Part shown: piece by piece, positions 1 to 7,151 of the stretch
Position numbering within the stretch: position 1 is the stretch's first letter
Layout of the letters: every line of letters starts with the position of its first letter
Assembly: GCF_003351045.1 (NCBI RefSeq)
Contig: NZ_QQZY01000002.1
Coordinates: forward strand, 576,693 to 640,692
Reading direction: 5' to 3'
DNA length: 64,000 nucleotides
Source: Gaiella occulta
Lineage (GTDB): Bacteria; Actinomycetota; Thermoleophilia; Gaiellales; Gaiellaceae
Translations under genes and position numbers: made by a program
Notes under the pieces: model-generated
Told to the model about the DNA's origin: nothing
What the model saw: the letters and a program-made list of their open reading frames with translations, nothing else
Database searches by the model: none

Positions 1-184
1 GGGCCGTCAAGGTCGGAACATGCTCGGCGTAGATCTTCGAGCCGTACGTGGTGCGCACTCCGGCCACATCGATGAGGTCCTTCACGAGCAGGCGCGCGCC
101 GGCGAGCGGGCCGACCGCCTCGGCAGGCGGGCGATCGGAGTCACCGACCCAGGTGATGACCGCGTTGAACGCGTCGTCGGTCAC
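1..184 (-). CDS. Amidase-family hydrolase, N-terminal part (runs off the window)
   Basis: The first 61 codons of an amidase-signature protein lie here, reading leftward off the window edge. The translation holds the block LVKDLIDVAGVRTTYGS, which in this family carries the lysine of the Ser-cisSer-Lys catalytic triad; the serine-rich core would lie outside. The start is taken as GTG at 184 because its GTGA overlaps the stop of the small ORF just upstream. It probably hydrolyses an amide and may share a transcript with the aldehyde dehydrogenase at 347-1813. Family assignment is fairly secure; the substrate cannot be told. Confidence 0.7.
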   Translation of the reverse strand, partial: MTDDAFNAVITWVGDSDRPPAEAVGPLAGARLLVKDLIDVAGVRTTYGSKIYAEHVPTLTA

Positions 185-279
185 GGCGCCTCCATGACGG
201 GCTCTGCGCCTCCGCGTGCGCGCGCGATGCCGTGCAGCGCAGCACCGACGATCGCGACGTTGCCGTCGAGCCGGACCAT
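181..279 (-). CDS. Small ORF of 32 codons between aldehyde dehydrogenase and amidase
   Basis: This short ATG-started frame (MVRLDGNVAIVGAALHGIAR...) ends in a TGA that overlaps the GTG start of the amidase by 4 bp, the overlap style used throughout the window. It could be a genuine small protein, a translational-coupling leader, or the tail of a lost gene. No family is recognised, and the case rests only on position and overlap. Confidence 0.3.
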   Translation of the reverse strand: MVRLDGNVAIVGAALHGIARARGGAEPVMEAP

Positions 280-346
280 CGCCCTGCCCCCTACGGGATC
301 GACGAGAGCACGGTCGGCGTACGACTTCGGTGCTGCCGGGCCATCG

Positions 347-1813
347 CTACAGGGGCTCCCCGATGCCGCCCATGGCGAGGTACTTGAGCTCGACCCAGTC
401 GTCGACGCCGTAGCTCGAGCCCTCGCGGCCGATGCCGGATTCCTTCATGCCGCCGAACGGCGCCACCTCGGACGAGACGAAGCCGGTGTTGATGCCGACG
501 ATGCCGTACTCGAGCGCCTCCGACACGCGCCAGGTGCGCCCGAGGTCGCGCGTGTAGAAGTAGGCCGAGAGGCCGTACGGCGTGTCGTTTGCGATCCGCA
601 CCGCCTCGGCCTCGGTCGCGAAACGGTTGATGCCGGCGACCGGGCCGAACGTCTCCTCGCAGCTCATCGCCATGTCCATCGTCACGCCGGTCAGCACCGA
701 CGGCTGGAAAAACTGGCCCTCGATGCGGCTGCCGCCGAGCAAAAGCTCCGCGCCCGACTCGAGCGCGTTCGCCACATGCCGCTCGACCTTGGCAACGGCC
801 GGCGCGTCGATGAGCGGCCCGACCTGGGCGCCCTCCGTGAAGCCGTCCGCGACCTGCAGCTTCGAGACGGCCTCCGTGAACGCCGCGACGAAGTCGTCGT
901 AGATGCCGTCCTGGACGAGGAAGCGGTTGGCCGAGATGCACGTCTGCCCGGAGTTGCGGAACTTGCACATCAGAGCACCGGCGACAGCCTCGTCGAGGTC
1001 GGCGTCGTCGAAGACGATGAAGGGCGCGTTGCCGCCGAGCTCGAGCGACACCTTCTTCACCTGGCCCGCGCACTGGGCCATCAGCAGCTTCCCGACTTCC
1101 GTGGAGCCGGTGAAGCCGAGCTTGCGCACGATCGGGTTCGAGGTCATCTCGCCGCCGATCGCGGGTGCGTCGGCCGCGTCGCCGGTGACGATCGAGAACA
1201 CGCCGGCGGGGACGCCGGCCTCCTCGGCGAGGGCGGCGACGGCGAGCGCCGAGAGCGGCGTCTGCTCCGCCGGCTTCAGCACCATGGTGCAGCCGACGGC
1301 GAGCGCCGGTGCGGACTTGCGGGTGGGCATCGCCGAGGGGAAGTTCCACGGCGTGATGCCCGCCGTGACGCCGATCGCTTCCTTGAGGATCACGATGCGG
1401 CGGTCGGGCAGGGGCCGAGGGATGACCCCCCCGTCCAGGCGCTTGGCCTCCTCGCCGAACCACTCGTAGAACGAGGCCGCGTACGCGATCTCGGCCTTCG
1501 CCTCGGCGAGCGGCTTGCCCTGCTCGCGCACGAGCAGGGCTGCGAGATCGTCGCAGCGCTCCATCATCAGGTCGCCGAGGCGGCGCAGGATGCGCGCGCG
1601 CTCCTTGGCCGTGCGGTGCTTCCAGGCGGGCAGCGCACGCTGCGCCGCCTCGATCGCGCGGCGGGTCTCGGCGGCGCCCATCCGCGGCACCTCCGCGATC
1701 GTCTCGCCGCTGGCGGGGTCGACGACGGGGAACGTGGCGCCGGAGTCGGCGTCGACCCACCTGCCGTCGATGTACGCGCGGGTCTTGAGGAGGTCGGTCT
1801 CGAGGGCAGTCAT
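347..1813 (-). CDS. gabD: NAD(P)-dependent aldehyde dehydrogenase, succinate-semialdehyde type
   Basis: A 488-residue aldehyde dehydrogenase that would oxidise a semialdehyde to its acid with NAD(P). It shows the family's core landmarks: TPWNFPSAM near residue 145, the ELGGNAPFIVFDDADLDEA block, and the catalytic-cysteine segment NSGQTCISANRF near residue 285. The closest look is to succinate-semialdehyde dehydrogenases. The start is set at ATG 1813, not the upstream ATG at 1843, because a TATCGT box at 1820-1825 sits 6 nt before 1813, as in other leaderless genes here. An ATCGATTATCGAT palindrome lies upstream and is shared with the divergent cupin gene. Confidence 0.85.
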   Translation of the reverse strand: MTALETDLLKTRAYIDGRWVDADSGATFPVVDPASGETIAEVPRMGAAETRRAIEAAQRALPAWKHRTAKERARILRRLGDLMMERCDDLAALLVREQGKPLAEAKAEIAYAASFYEWFGEEAKRLDGGVIPRPLPDRRIVILKEAIGVTAGITPWNFPSAMPTRKSAPALAVGCTMVLKPAEQTPLSALAVAALAEEAGVPAGVFSIVTGDAADAPAIGGEMTSNPIVRKLGFTGSTEVGKLLMAQCAGQVKKVSLELGGNAPFIVFDDADLDEAVAGALMCKFRNSGQTCISANRFLVQDGIYDDFVAAFTEAVSKLQVADGFTEGAQVGPLIDAPAVAKVERHVANALESGAELLLGGSRIEGQFFQPSVLTGVTMDMAMSCEETFGPVAGINRFATEAEAVRIANDTPYGLSAYFYTRDLGRTWRVSEALEYGIVGINTGFVSSEVAPFGGMKESGIGREGSSYGVDDWVELKYLAMGGIGEPL

Positions 1814-1819
1814 GACGGG

Positions 1820-1825
1820 ACGATA
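1820..1825 (-). promoter_or_regulatory. -10 box of leaderless aldehyde dehydrogenase gene
   Basis: TATCGT on the minus strand, 6 nt before ATG 1813. Transcription would begin at or next to the start codon. Confidence 0.5.
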
Positions 1826-1858
1826 GCTACTCGCCGGTCGCACGATTCCCGTACTCTA

Positions 1859-1871
1859 ATCGATTATCGAT
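1859..1871. promoter_or_regulatory. Operator site A, ATCGATTATCGAT
   Basis: A 13-bp palindrome in the divergent promoter between the aldehyde dehydrogenase and the cupin gene. Copies differing only in the central base lie at 32777-32789 and 33511-33523, next to a GntR/FCD regulator and its FAH/glcDEF neighbours. It is therefore probably that regulator's binding site. Confidence 0.6.
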
Positions 1872-1913
1872 AGAGATGTCGCTTGTGGTGTCATCGACCC
1901 TTACGCGGAGTGC

Positions 1914-1919
1914 GATACT
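1914..1919 (+). promoter_or_regulatory. -10 box of leaderless cupin gene
   Basis: GATACT, 7 nt before ATG 1927. It supports 1927 over the in-frame ATG at 1876 as the start. Confidence 0.45.
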
Positions 1920-1926
1920 GGTGCCG

Positions 1927-2295
1927 ATGGAGCCGCAGTTCATCCGCTTCGACGACGTCCGGCCGTTCACGCTCGCCGCGGGCGTCGACGGGCGGCCGTT
2001 GTTCGGCGACGGTGCCATGGTCAACCTGATCGAGTTCGAGCCGGGCGCCGAGGTGCCGCTGCACAGCCACCCGCACGAGCAGCTCGGCCTCGTTCTGCGC
2101 GGCATGCAGGCGCTCGTCGTCGACGGCGTCGCACACGAGCTCGGTCCGATGGAGGGGTACGTGCTCCCCGGACACGTCGAGCACTCCGCCTACTGCGGCC
2201 CGGACGGCGCGACCGTGATCGACATCTTCTGCCCGGTGCGGGAGGACTACCGCGAGCGCTGGGCGAGCTCCGCCGGCGACGTCGGGTCACAATGA
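1927..2295 (+). CDS. Small cupin-domain protein
   Basis: A 122-residue single-domain cupin. The first cupin motif is plain ([20 protein letters not shown], with His-x-His-x4-Glu-like metal ligands near residues 44-50) and the second motif follows around [11 protein letters not shown]. Such proteins bind a metal and act as sugar or acid isomerases, dioxygenases or sensors; no specific reaction can be read here. It is transcribed divergently from the aldehyde dehydrogenase and shares operator site A, so it is probably induced with it. It ends only 4 bp before clpS. Confidence 0.8.
   Translation: MEPQFIRFDDVRPFTLAAGVDGRPLFGDGAMVNLIEFEPGAEVPLHSHPHEQLGLVLRGMQALVVDGVAHELGPMEGYVLPGHVEHSAYCGPDGATVIDIFCPVREDYRERWASSAGDVGSQ
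2288..2293 (+). promoter_or_regulatory. Candidate -10 box for clpS
   Basis: CACAAT, 6 nt before GTG 2300 and inside the last codons of the cupin gene. It would give clpS its own leaderless transcript. Confidence 0.4.
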
Positions 2296-2299
2296 GGGC

Positions 2300-2596
2300 G
2301 TGAGCCCGACGATCGAGGCACCGGTCGAGGTCCGCCTGCCGGCGGGCGACGAGCAGCGGCACGACGACCGGCCGTGGGTCGTCATCGTCTGGAACGACCC
2401 GATCAACCTCATGAGCTACGTCACGTTCGTGCTGCGCAAGCTGTTCGGCTACTCCGAGGCCGAGGCGACGAAGCTGATGCTGCAGGTGCACAACGAGGGC
2501 AAGGCCGTGGTCTCGTCCGGCGAGCGGGAGAAGGCGGAGTTCGACGTGGCGCGCCTGCACGCGCACGGCCTCTGGGCGACGCTGCGACAGGACTGA
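2300..2596 (+). CDS. clpS: ATP-dependent Clp protease adaptor ClpS
   Basis: A 98-residue ClpS adaptor. In the family it docks on the N-terminal domain of ClpA or ClpC and delivers N-degron proteins for degradation in the cytosol. The sequence shows the hallmark [18 protein letters not shown] at about residues 29-46, followed by the [14 protein letters not shown] helix and the ERAEF-like C-terminal part. Length is normal for the family. Start is GTG 2300. Its stop overlaps the next start by one base, and the ClpS-DUF2017 pairing is common in actinobacteria. Confidence 0.93.
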   Translation: MSPTIEAPVEVRLPAGDEQRHDDRPWVVIVWNDPINLMSYVTFVLRKLFGYSEAEATKLMLQVHNEGKAVVSSGEREKAEFDVARLHAHGLWATLRQD

Positions 2597-3066
2597 TGGC
2601 GCACCGACGCATCGAGCAGGACGGGAAGGGCGGCTACCGCCTGCGTCTCCCCGACGAGGAGCGGGAACTGCTCCGGTCACTGCCCGCGCAGCTCCGCGAC
2701 GTGCTGCGCAGCGACGACCCGTGCCTGCGGCGGCTCTTCCCGCCCGCCTATGCCGACGACCGCGAGGCCGACGACGAGTACCGGCGGCTGATGCGCGACG
2801 AGCTCCTCGGCGGCAAGCTCGCCGCGCTGCGTGTCGTCGAGCAGACCGCCGGCGCCGATCACCTGTCGGCCGAGGAGCTCGAAGCCTGGCTCGGCGCCCT
2901 CGAGAGCCTGCGCCTCGTGCTCGGCACCCAGATCGACGTGACCGAGGAGACCTACGCCGACACGCTCGACCCGAGCGACCCGCAGGCGCCGGCGCTTGCG
3001 CTGTACGGCTACCTGAGCTGGCTGCAGGAGCAGGCGGTGGACGCGTTGTCGGCAGGACTGGGCTGA
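2596..3066 (+). CDS. DUF2017-family protein
   Basis: A 156-residue helical, acidic protein lying directly downstream of clpS (ATG shares its A with the clpS TGA). It matches the actinobacterial DUF2017 type: a segment around LRDVLRSDDPCLRRLFPPAY, then an acidic linker, then a helical domain ending in a YGYLSWLQEQAVDAL block. Function is unknown; constant linkage to clpS suggests a role in regulated proteolysis. No membrane segment or signal peptide is visible. Confidence 0.75.
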   Translation: MAHRRIEQDGKGGYRLRLPDEERELLRSLPAQLRDVLRSDDPCLRRLFPPAYADDREADDEYRRLMRDELLGGKLAALRVVEQTAGADHLSAEELEAWLGALESLRLVLGTQIDVTEETYADTLDPSDPQAPALALYGYLSWLQEQAVDALSAGLG

Positions 3067-3084
3067 CGAGAGTCGCCGGGTGGG

Positions 3085-3404
3085 CTACGGCTCCACGAGG
3101 ACTCGGCCGGCTGACCCCGCGATGCTCGCCGGCACGGCGGCGTCGATCCCGTCCAGCGGGTAAGCGGGGCCGATCAGAGAGCCGAGCTCGAGCCGACGCC
3201 GGCGAGCGCCGCGCAGCCGAGCAGCGCCGCCTCCCGCAGCGGCACCGCGGCGCCCGTCGGCAGCGCCGCCTTCGAGGAGACGGCGACGCGCTCGCCCCTG
3301 ACCTGGTGCAGGTCGGTGCCGCACACAGCGACGGCGGCCATGCGCACGACGACATCGTGCGGGCCGGGCTCCTCCAGGTCGGGCGCGACGACCTCGAGAG
3401 GCAC
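3085..3404 (-). pseudogene. Remnant of a zinc-dependent alcohol dehydrogenase
   Basis: The minus strand encodes an MDR/zinc alcohol dehydrogenase in pieces. The start (PLEVVAPDLEEPGPHDVVVR, then VAVCGTDLHQVRGE) is joined directly to the AALLGCAALAGVG segment, losing the catalytic middle. After a frame change it resumes at the C-terminal block LIGPAYPLDGIDAAV...GRVLVEP. A full-length member has about 340 residues; only some 105 codons remain. At least two internal deletions and one frameshift make it non-functional. Confidence 0.75.
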
Positions 3405-3668
3405 GCCGACCGCCCGGAGTCGAGGTCTGCCTCCCCTCTCTCAATGTCGTTGCACCTGAACGAGGGCCGGCGCGCCTCCGTCACCGTCCCGTCGAGCGTC
3501 ACCTTGCGGCGGATGTCCGCCGGCGTGTCGGAGAATATAGAGGACCTGCTCGGTGGGATGCCAGATCGTCCCCTCCGTGAAGGTGAGGCCGGTCGCGAGC
3601 CGCTCGACTGCGGAGCCTTCCTCGACGAGCTCGTCGATCGCATCCGACTTCGCGTCGATACCCGGCAC
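3405..3668 (-). pseudogene. Remnant of an SMP-30/gluconolactonase-type gene
   Basis: The 5' part of a beta-propeller lactonase gene is visible: ERLATGLTFTEGTIWHPTEQ followed by VLY, then, in the next frame, FSDTPADIRRKVTLDGTVTE. One extra base near 3536 causes the frame change. After about 70 codons the homology stops and the alcohol dehydrogenase remnant begins. A functional member needs about 290 residues. It was probably part of a sugar-acid or alcohol catabolic operon now being lost. Confidence 0.7.
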
Positions 3669-3728
3669 TGCTGTCCCCTTTCGTGACGGAAGCGTGGGGT
3701 CGAAGCTACAACGGCGGCGCCGCCGTTT

Positions 3729-3759
3729 CCGTCGTTGATCGAGATTCGATCAACGACGG
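3729..3759. repeat. Perfect 14-bp inverted repeat with 3-bp centre
   Basis: CCGTCGTTGATCGA, then GAT, then its exact reverse complement. It lies between the divergent SMP-30 and YdcF remnants. The short centre and lack of a T tract suit a regulator-binding site better than a terminator, possibly for a LacI/GntR/IclR-type protein. It may be a leftover operator. Confidence 0.6.
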
Positions 3760-3761
3760 GC

Positions 3762-4250
3762 ACTACCACGGCGATACCCTGCCGCGACGGCTCCGGCACG
3801 GTCCACCCGATCTGCGCCGCACGCCTCGAGGCTGCGGCGGCGATCGCAACGAGGGAGGACGTCGTGGTGCTCTCGGGTTGGGCACGAGCGCCCGATGCCA
3901 CGTCGGAGGCGGAGCCGATGGCTGCGGCGTGGAACGGCGCGGCGGCCGAGCCCGCCGTCGACCCCGACGTGCGCACGGCGGCTGAGAACGCGGTCGACGC
4001 CCTCGACGACGTCCTCCAAGCGAGGACGCGCGAGATCGTCGTCGTCACGTCGGCCTGGCATGCCGAGGCGCGCGAGGGTGGCGCTCCGCCGGCTCGTGCC
4101 CGACACCGGGATTCGCGTGCGCTCCGCATCGCCGACCGGGTGGTCGGCTCGCGCGGCGCTCCGTGAGCTCGCGCGTGGCCGCTGCTCCCGTTCCAGCTCC
4201 GGCGCGCCCACCGCGACGGCTCCTCGACCTGGGCCCGGACTTCGCGCCCG
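3762..4250 (+). pseudogene. Frameshifted YdcF-like (DUF218) gene
   Basis: Reading rightward, one frame gives ARLEAAAAIATREDVVVLSG, then SEAEPMAAAW, then ARTREIVVVTSAWHA, the usual DUF218 order. After about 4060 the continuation (VALRRLVPDTGIRVRSASPTG, then WSARAALRELAR) is in another frame, and the expected C-terminus needs a third frame. Two frameshifts therefore break it. DUF218 proteins are small membrane-linked or secreted proteins of uncertain biochemical role. Sequencing error is an alternative, though two shifts beside other pseudogenes favour decay. Confidence 0.65.
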
Positions 4251-4303
4251 GCGAGTGACCTGGGCGCCATGACGCCGGGGAGCAAAGGGAGCGGAGGCTG
4301 GGC

Positions 4304-4332
4304 TTGCCACAGTTCGGTCACACAGATAGGAT
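4304..4332 (+). promoter_or_regulatory. Promoter of the FadR-type regulator operon
   Basis: TTGCCA (4304-4309) and TAGGAT (4327-4332) are separated by exactly 17 bp, about 37 bp before ATG 4369. CTAACC just downstream recurs in the two other candidate operator regions of this island (6990-7027 and 24762-24800), which would fit autoregulation. Confidence 0.5.
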
Positions 4333-4368
4333 GACTAACCACAATGGGATGGCCGTGCTGGATAGGGC

Positions 4369-5169
4369 ATGCCGCCTTCTAGGCGTGCCACGGACGCGAC
4401 CTCGCGGCCGAGCCCGCTGCGGGCGATCAAGCGGACACAGCGCAGCGAAGAGATCCGCCGCCAGATCGAAGCGGCGATAACGAGCGGGGAGTTCGCGCCC
4501 GGCGAGCGCCTTCCGTCCGAGCGCGAGCTCGTCGAGACGTTCGGCGTCAGCAGGGTGAGCGTGCGGGAGGCGATCCGCTCGCTCGAGGCCCTCGGCTTCG
4601 TGCGCGTCTACCAGGGCCGAGGCGCGTTTGTGACCGATCGCCGCTCCGGGCTCGGCGAGCCGCTCGCCCGCTGGCTCGACCTGCACCGCAACGAGGTGCT
4701 GGAGTTGCTCGGCGTCCGTGGCGCGCTCGACGAGTACGCAGCACAGCTCGCGGTCGAGAACTTCGACACGGCCAGGGTGGCGCGCATCGTGGCCGCGCAT
4801 GAGGCGTTCTCGGCGGCAGTCGAGGCCGAGGCACCGGCCACGGAGATCGTGCCGCTGGACATCGACTTCCATGTCGCGATCGCCGACGCCAGCGGCAACC
4901 GCCTCCTCTACGACCTCCTCTCGGACCTGCACTCCTACCTCGCCGAGTCGCGCTACCTCGCGCTCGTTCCCACGGGCCGGCCGCGCCAGTCCATGACCGA
5001 GCACGCGCTGATCGTCGAGGCAATCCAGGCGCACGACGCCCCCATGGCCCGTCTCGCCACGAGTCGCCACATCGCCCGCGTGCGCGAGATCGTGGCGGCC
5101 GGGATCGGCCGCGAGCGCAAGAGCCGGCAGCCGGCCTCGGGCTGGAGCGGCGGGGCAGGGCGGGCATGA
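4369..5169 (+). CDS. GntR/FadR-family transcriptional regulator with FCD domain
   Basis: A 266-residue regulator. Residues about 20-90 form the GntR winged helix (AAITSGEFAPGERLPSEREL, GVSRVSVREAIRSLEALG). Residues about 105-245 form an FCD ligand-binding domain with the metal-site pattern DIDFHVAIADASGN and a later histidine pair (EHALIVEAIQAHD). Such proteins repress catabolic operons until an acidic ligand binds. It heads an operon with an ABC transporter (ATGA overlap with the next ORF), so it probably controls uptake and use of that transporter's substrate. The first 20 residues are basic and variable; a later start is possible. Confidence 0.88.
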   Translation: MPPSRRATDATSRPSPLRAIKRTQRSEEIRRQIEAAITSGEFAPGERLPSERELVETFGVSRVSVREAIRSLEALGFVRVYQGRGAFVTDRRSGLGEPLARWLDLHRNEVLELLGVRGALDEYAAQLAVENFDTARVARIVAAHEAFSAAVEAEAPATEIVPLDIDFHVAIADASGNRLLYDLLSDLHSYLAESRYLALVPTGRPRQSMTEHALIVEAIQAHDAPMARLATSRHIARVREIVAAGIGRERKSRQPASGWSGGAGRA

Positions 5170-5336
5170 CCGAGCTCCGCGTACTCGTCGGAACGGCCGA
5201 CTTCGAACGCTCGAACGACTTCTACGCCGACCTGCTGAGGCTCGCCGTGGCGGAGCGCTCGGATGCCCCGGACGGCCGCAGAGTGCTCTTCCGGGCCGCG
5301 AGCGGCGGCGTGTCACGGCTGCCCGAGGAGCGATGA
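5166..5336 (+). CDS. Short VOC/glyoxalase-like protein, probably truncated
   Basis: A 56-codon ORF starting in an ATGA overlap with the regulator and ending in a 4-bp overlap with the ABC ATPase gene. It begins like one half of a glyoxalase/VOC module (LRVLVGTADFERSNDFYADL) but stops before the second beta-alpha-beta unit; full VOC proteins have about 120 residues. It may be a truncated gene kept for translational coupling. No function can be assigned. Confidence 0.45.
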   Translation: MTELRVLVGTADFERSNDFYADLLRLAVAERSDAPDGRRVLFRAASGGVSRLPEER

Positions 5337-6121
5337 CGAGCACCAGATTCTCCCCCGCCCCGGCTGCAGCCGGGGCGCTCGCGATCGATGCCGAGGTGAT
5401 CGTGTTCCGCGATGCCGGCAAGGTCTTCCCGGACGGTACCGAGGCAGTGCGCGACGTCTCCTTCACACTCCGCCGCGGCGACTTCCTCTCCGTCGTCGGC
5501 CCTTCCGGCTGCGGCAAGTCGACGCTCCTGCGCATGGCCTCGGGGCTCGGCCCCCACACCTCAGGAGAAGTTGTCTGCCGCACCACGAACGTGGGCTACG
5601 TCTTCCAGGACGCGACGCTGCTGCCGTGGCGGACGGTGCAGAAGAACGTCGAGCTGCTCGCCGAGCTCGAGGGCGCGCCGGGGAAGGAGCGCCGGCGCCT
5701 CGCCCACGCGGCGATCAGCCTGGTCGGGCTCGAGGGGTTCGAGAACCACTACCCGAAGGCGCTCTCGGGCGGGATGCGAATGCGGACGTCGGTGGCGAGA
5801 GCGCTCACCATGAAGCCCCCGCTCTTCCTCCTCGACGAGCCGTTCGGGGCGCTCGACGAGATCACGCGCGGCACCCTCAACGAGGAGCTGATGCGGCTCT
5901 TCATCTCCGAGCAGTTCGGCGCCATCTTCATCACCCACTCGATCAGCGAGGCGATCTACCTCTCGACCCGCGTGCTCGTGATGAGCGCCCGGCCGGGGCG
6001 CATCGTCGCCGACTTCGACGTGCCGTTCCCGTATCCCCGCTCCCCGGATCTCCGCTTCGATCCCGTCTTCGCGAGCCTCGCCGGCGAGGTCTCGCATGCA
6101 CTGCGGCTGGGACACGAATGA
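5333..6121 (+). CDS. ABC transporter ATPase, NitT/TauT (SsuB/ThiZ) type
   Basis: A 262-residue cytosolic ATPase that would power import through the permease encoded next. It has Walker A GPSGCGKST (about residues 57-65), a Q-loop around GYVFQDATLLPW, signature LSGGMRMRTSVARAL, Walker B LFLLDEPFGALDE and switch histidine in ITHSISEA. The signature has M where most relatives have Q, a conservative oddity. It shares 4-bp overlaps with the VOC-like ORF and the permease, so regulator, ATPase and permease are co-transcribed. Family members import taurine, sulfonates, pyrimidines or nitrate. Confidence 0.92.
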   Translation: MTSTRFSPAPAAAGALAIDAEVIVFRDAGKVFPDGTEAVRDVSFTLRRGDFLSVVGPSGCGKSTLLRMASGLGPHTSGEVVCRTTNVGYVFQDATLLPWRTVQKNVELLAELEGAPGKERRRLAHAAISLVGLEGFENHYPKALSGGMRMRTSVARALTMKPPLFLLDEPFGALDEITRGTLNEELMRLFISEQFGAIFITHSISEAIYLSTRVLVMSARPGRIVADFDVPFPYPRSPDLRFDPVFASLAGEVSHALRLGHE

Positions 6122-6981
6122 CGAGCGTCAGCGAGCAGCCGTCGCCGACCGCCGGTGCGACCAGGACGACCGTTGCGATCCGGCGGCGCTCCCGCGCCCG
6201 CGAGATCGTGTGGGCGCTCGTGCCGCCGGTCGTCTTCTTCGCGGCCTTCGTCGGCTTCCTCTACCTCGTCTCGTACGTGATCCTCTCGCCCGGGCGACGG
6301 TTCCTGCTCCCACCCCCGCACACGATCGTCGAGAACGGGCTGCTCGACGGACGAAACCTGCGCGACCAGCTCGACGCCCTCTGGGACACGACGCAGGTCT
6401 CCATGGCCGGGCTCGGGATCGCCTTCGTGATCGGGACGCTCCTGGCGATCATGATGAGCCAGGCAAAATGGATCGAGCGCTCGCTCTATCCGTACGCGGT
6501 GATCGTGCAGGTGACGCCGATCATCGCGATCGTGCCGCTGATCGCGATCTGGTTCGGCTACGACTTCCAGGCGCGCGTCGTCGTCTGCGTGCTGATCTCG
6601 ATCTTCCCGATCATCACCAACACGCTCTGGGGGCTGCTGACGGTCGAGAGCAACCTGCACGACCTCTTCACCCTGCATGGCACCGGGCGGCTGAAGCGGT
6701 TGCTGAAGCTCCAGCTCCCCCATGCCGTACCGTCGATCTTCGTCGGGCTGCGTATCTCGGCAGGCCTGTCGGTGATAGGGGCGATCGTGGCCGAGTTCTT
6801 CTTCCGGCAGGGCACGCCGGGACTCGGGCGACTGCTCGACCTCTACCGCGCCCGGCTGCAGACGGACCTGCTGATGAGCACGCTGCTCGTCGCCTGCGGG
6901 CTTGGGATCGCGGTTTTCGTCGTCGTCGGATTCATCGGCAACAGGCTCACGAAGAGCTGGTTTGAGGCTTCCAACCGCTGA
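6118..6981 (+). CDS. ABC transporter permease, NitT/TauT type
   Basis: A 287-residue inner-membrane permease with about six hydrophobic helices. The first follows a 30-residue charged N-terminus. The EAA-loop motif that contacts the ATPase is HGTGRLKRLLKLQLPHAVPS, near residue 185. The family resemblance is to SsuC/TauC/ThiX. The start ATG overlaps the ATPase stop. Together with the ATPase and the binding protein at 7152 it forms one importer. No second permease gene is present, so it presumably acts as a homodimer. Confidence 0.92.
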   Translation: MTSVSEQPSPTAGATRTTVAIRRRSRAREIVWALVPPVVFFAAFVGFLYLVSYVILSPGRRFLLPPPHTIVENGLLDGRNLRDQLDALWDTTQVSMAGLGIAFVIGTLLAIMMSQAKWIERSLYPYAVIVQVTPIIAIVPLIAIWFGYDFQARVVVCVLISIFPIITNTLWGLLTVESNLHDLFTLHGTGRLKRLLKLQLPHAVPSIFVGLRISAGLSVIGAIVAEFFFRQGTPGLGRLLDLYRARLQTDLLMSTLLVACGLGIAVFVVVGFIGNRLTKSWFEASNR

Positions 6982-6989
6982 GGGCACGC

Positions 6990-7027
6990 TTGACTTCTAA
7001 CCCATCAGGTATCAACATGTCAGACCA
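6990..7027. promoter_or_regulatory. Candidate promoter/operator upstream of the binding-protein gene
   Basis: TTGACT at 6990-6995 is followed 18 bp later by AACATGTCAGACCA. A nearly identical arrangement (TTGACA, 19 bp, AACATATCAGACCA) occurs at 24762-24800 before the facing 14-gene operon. Shared 17-mer: ATSAACATRTCAGACCA (7011-7027). TGGTC/GACCA half-sites are typical of FadR-type GntR regulators, so the 4369 regulator is the likely ligand. Confidence 0.5.
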
Positions 7028-7151
7028 GTCAGCGTTTCCGGTGGAGCGCCTGCGCGGGACTGGCTCTCGCGGCCGTCGGGCGTCCCAATCAGGAGCAGTG
7101 TCCACCATTACACCTCTCTGACGGCGCGAGGAGGGGGAGGAAAGGAGCGAG

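Noticed and set aside
20..1873. A 617-codon plus-strand frame covering the aldehyde dehydrogenase
   Set aside because: Antisense shadow of a well-recognised gene; its composition is that of the complementary strand of GC-rich codons and it has no domain.
2021..4342. A 773-codon minus frame over the cupin, clpS, DUF2017 and pseudogene area
   Set aside because: It is antisense to clpS and DUF2017. Only short pieces, which belong to the SMP-30 and alcohol dehydrogenase remnants, show homology.
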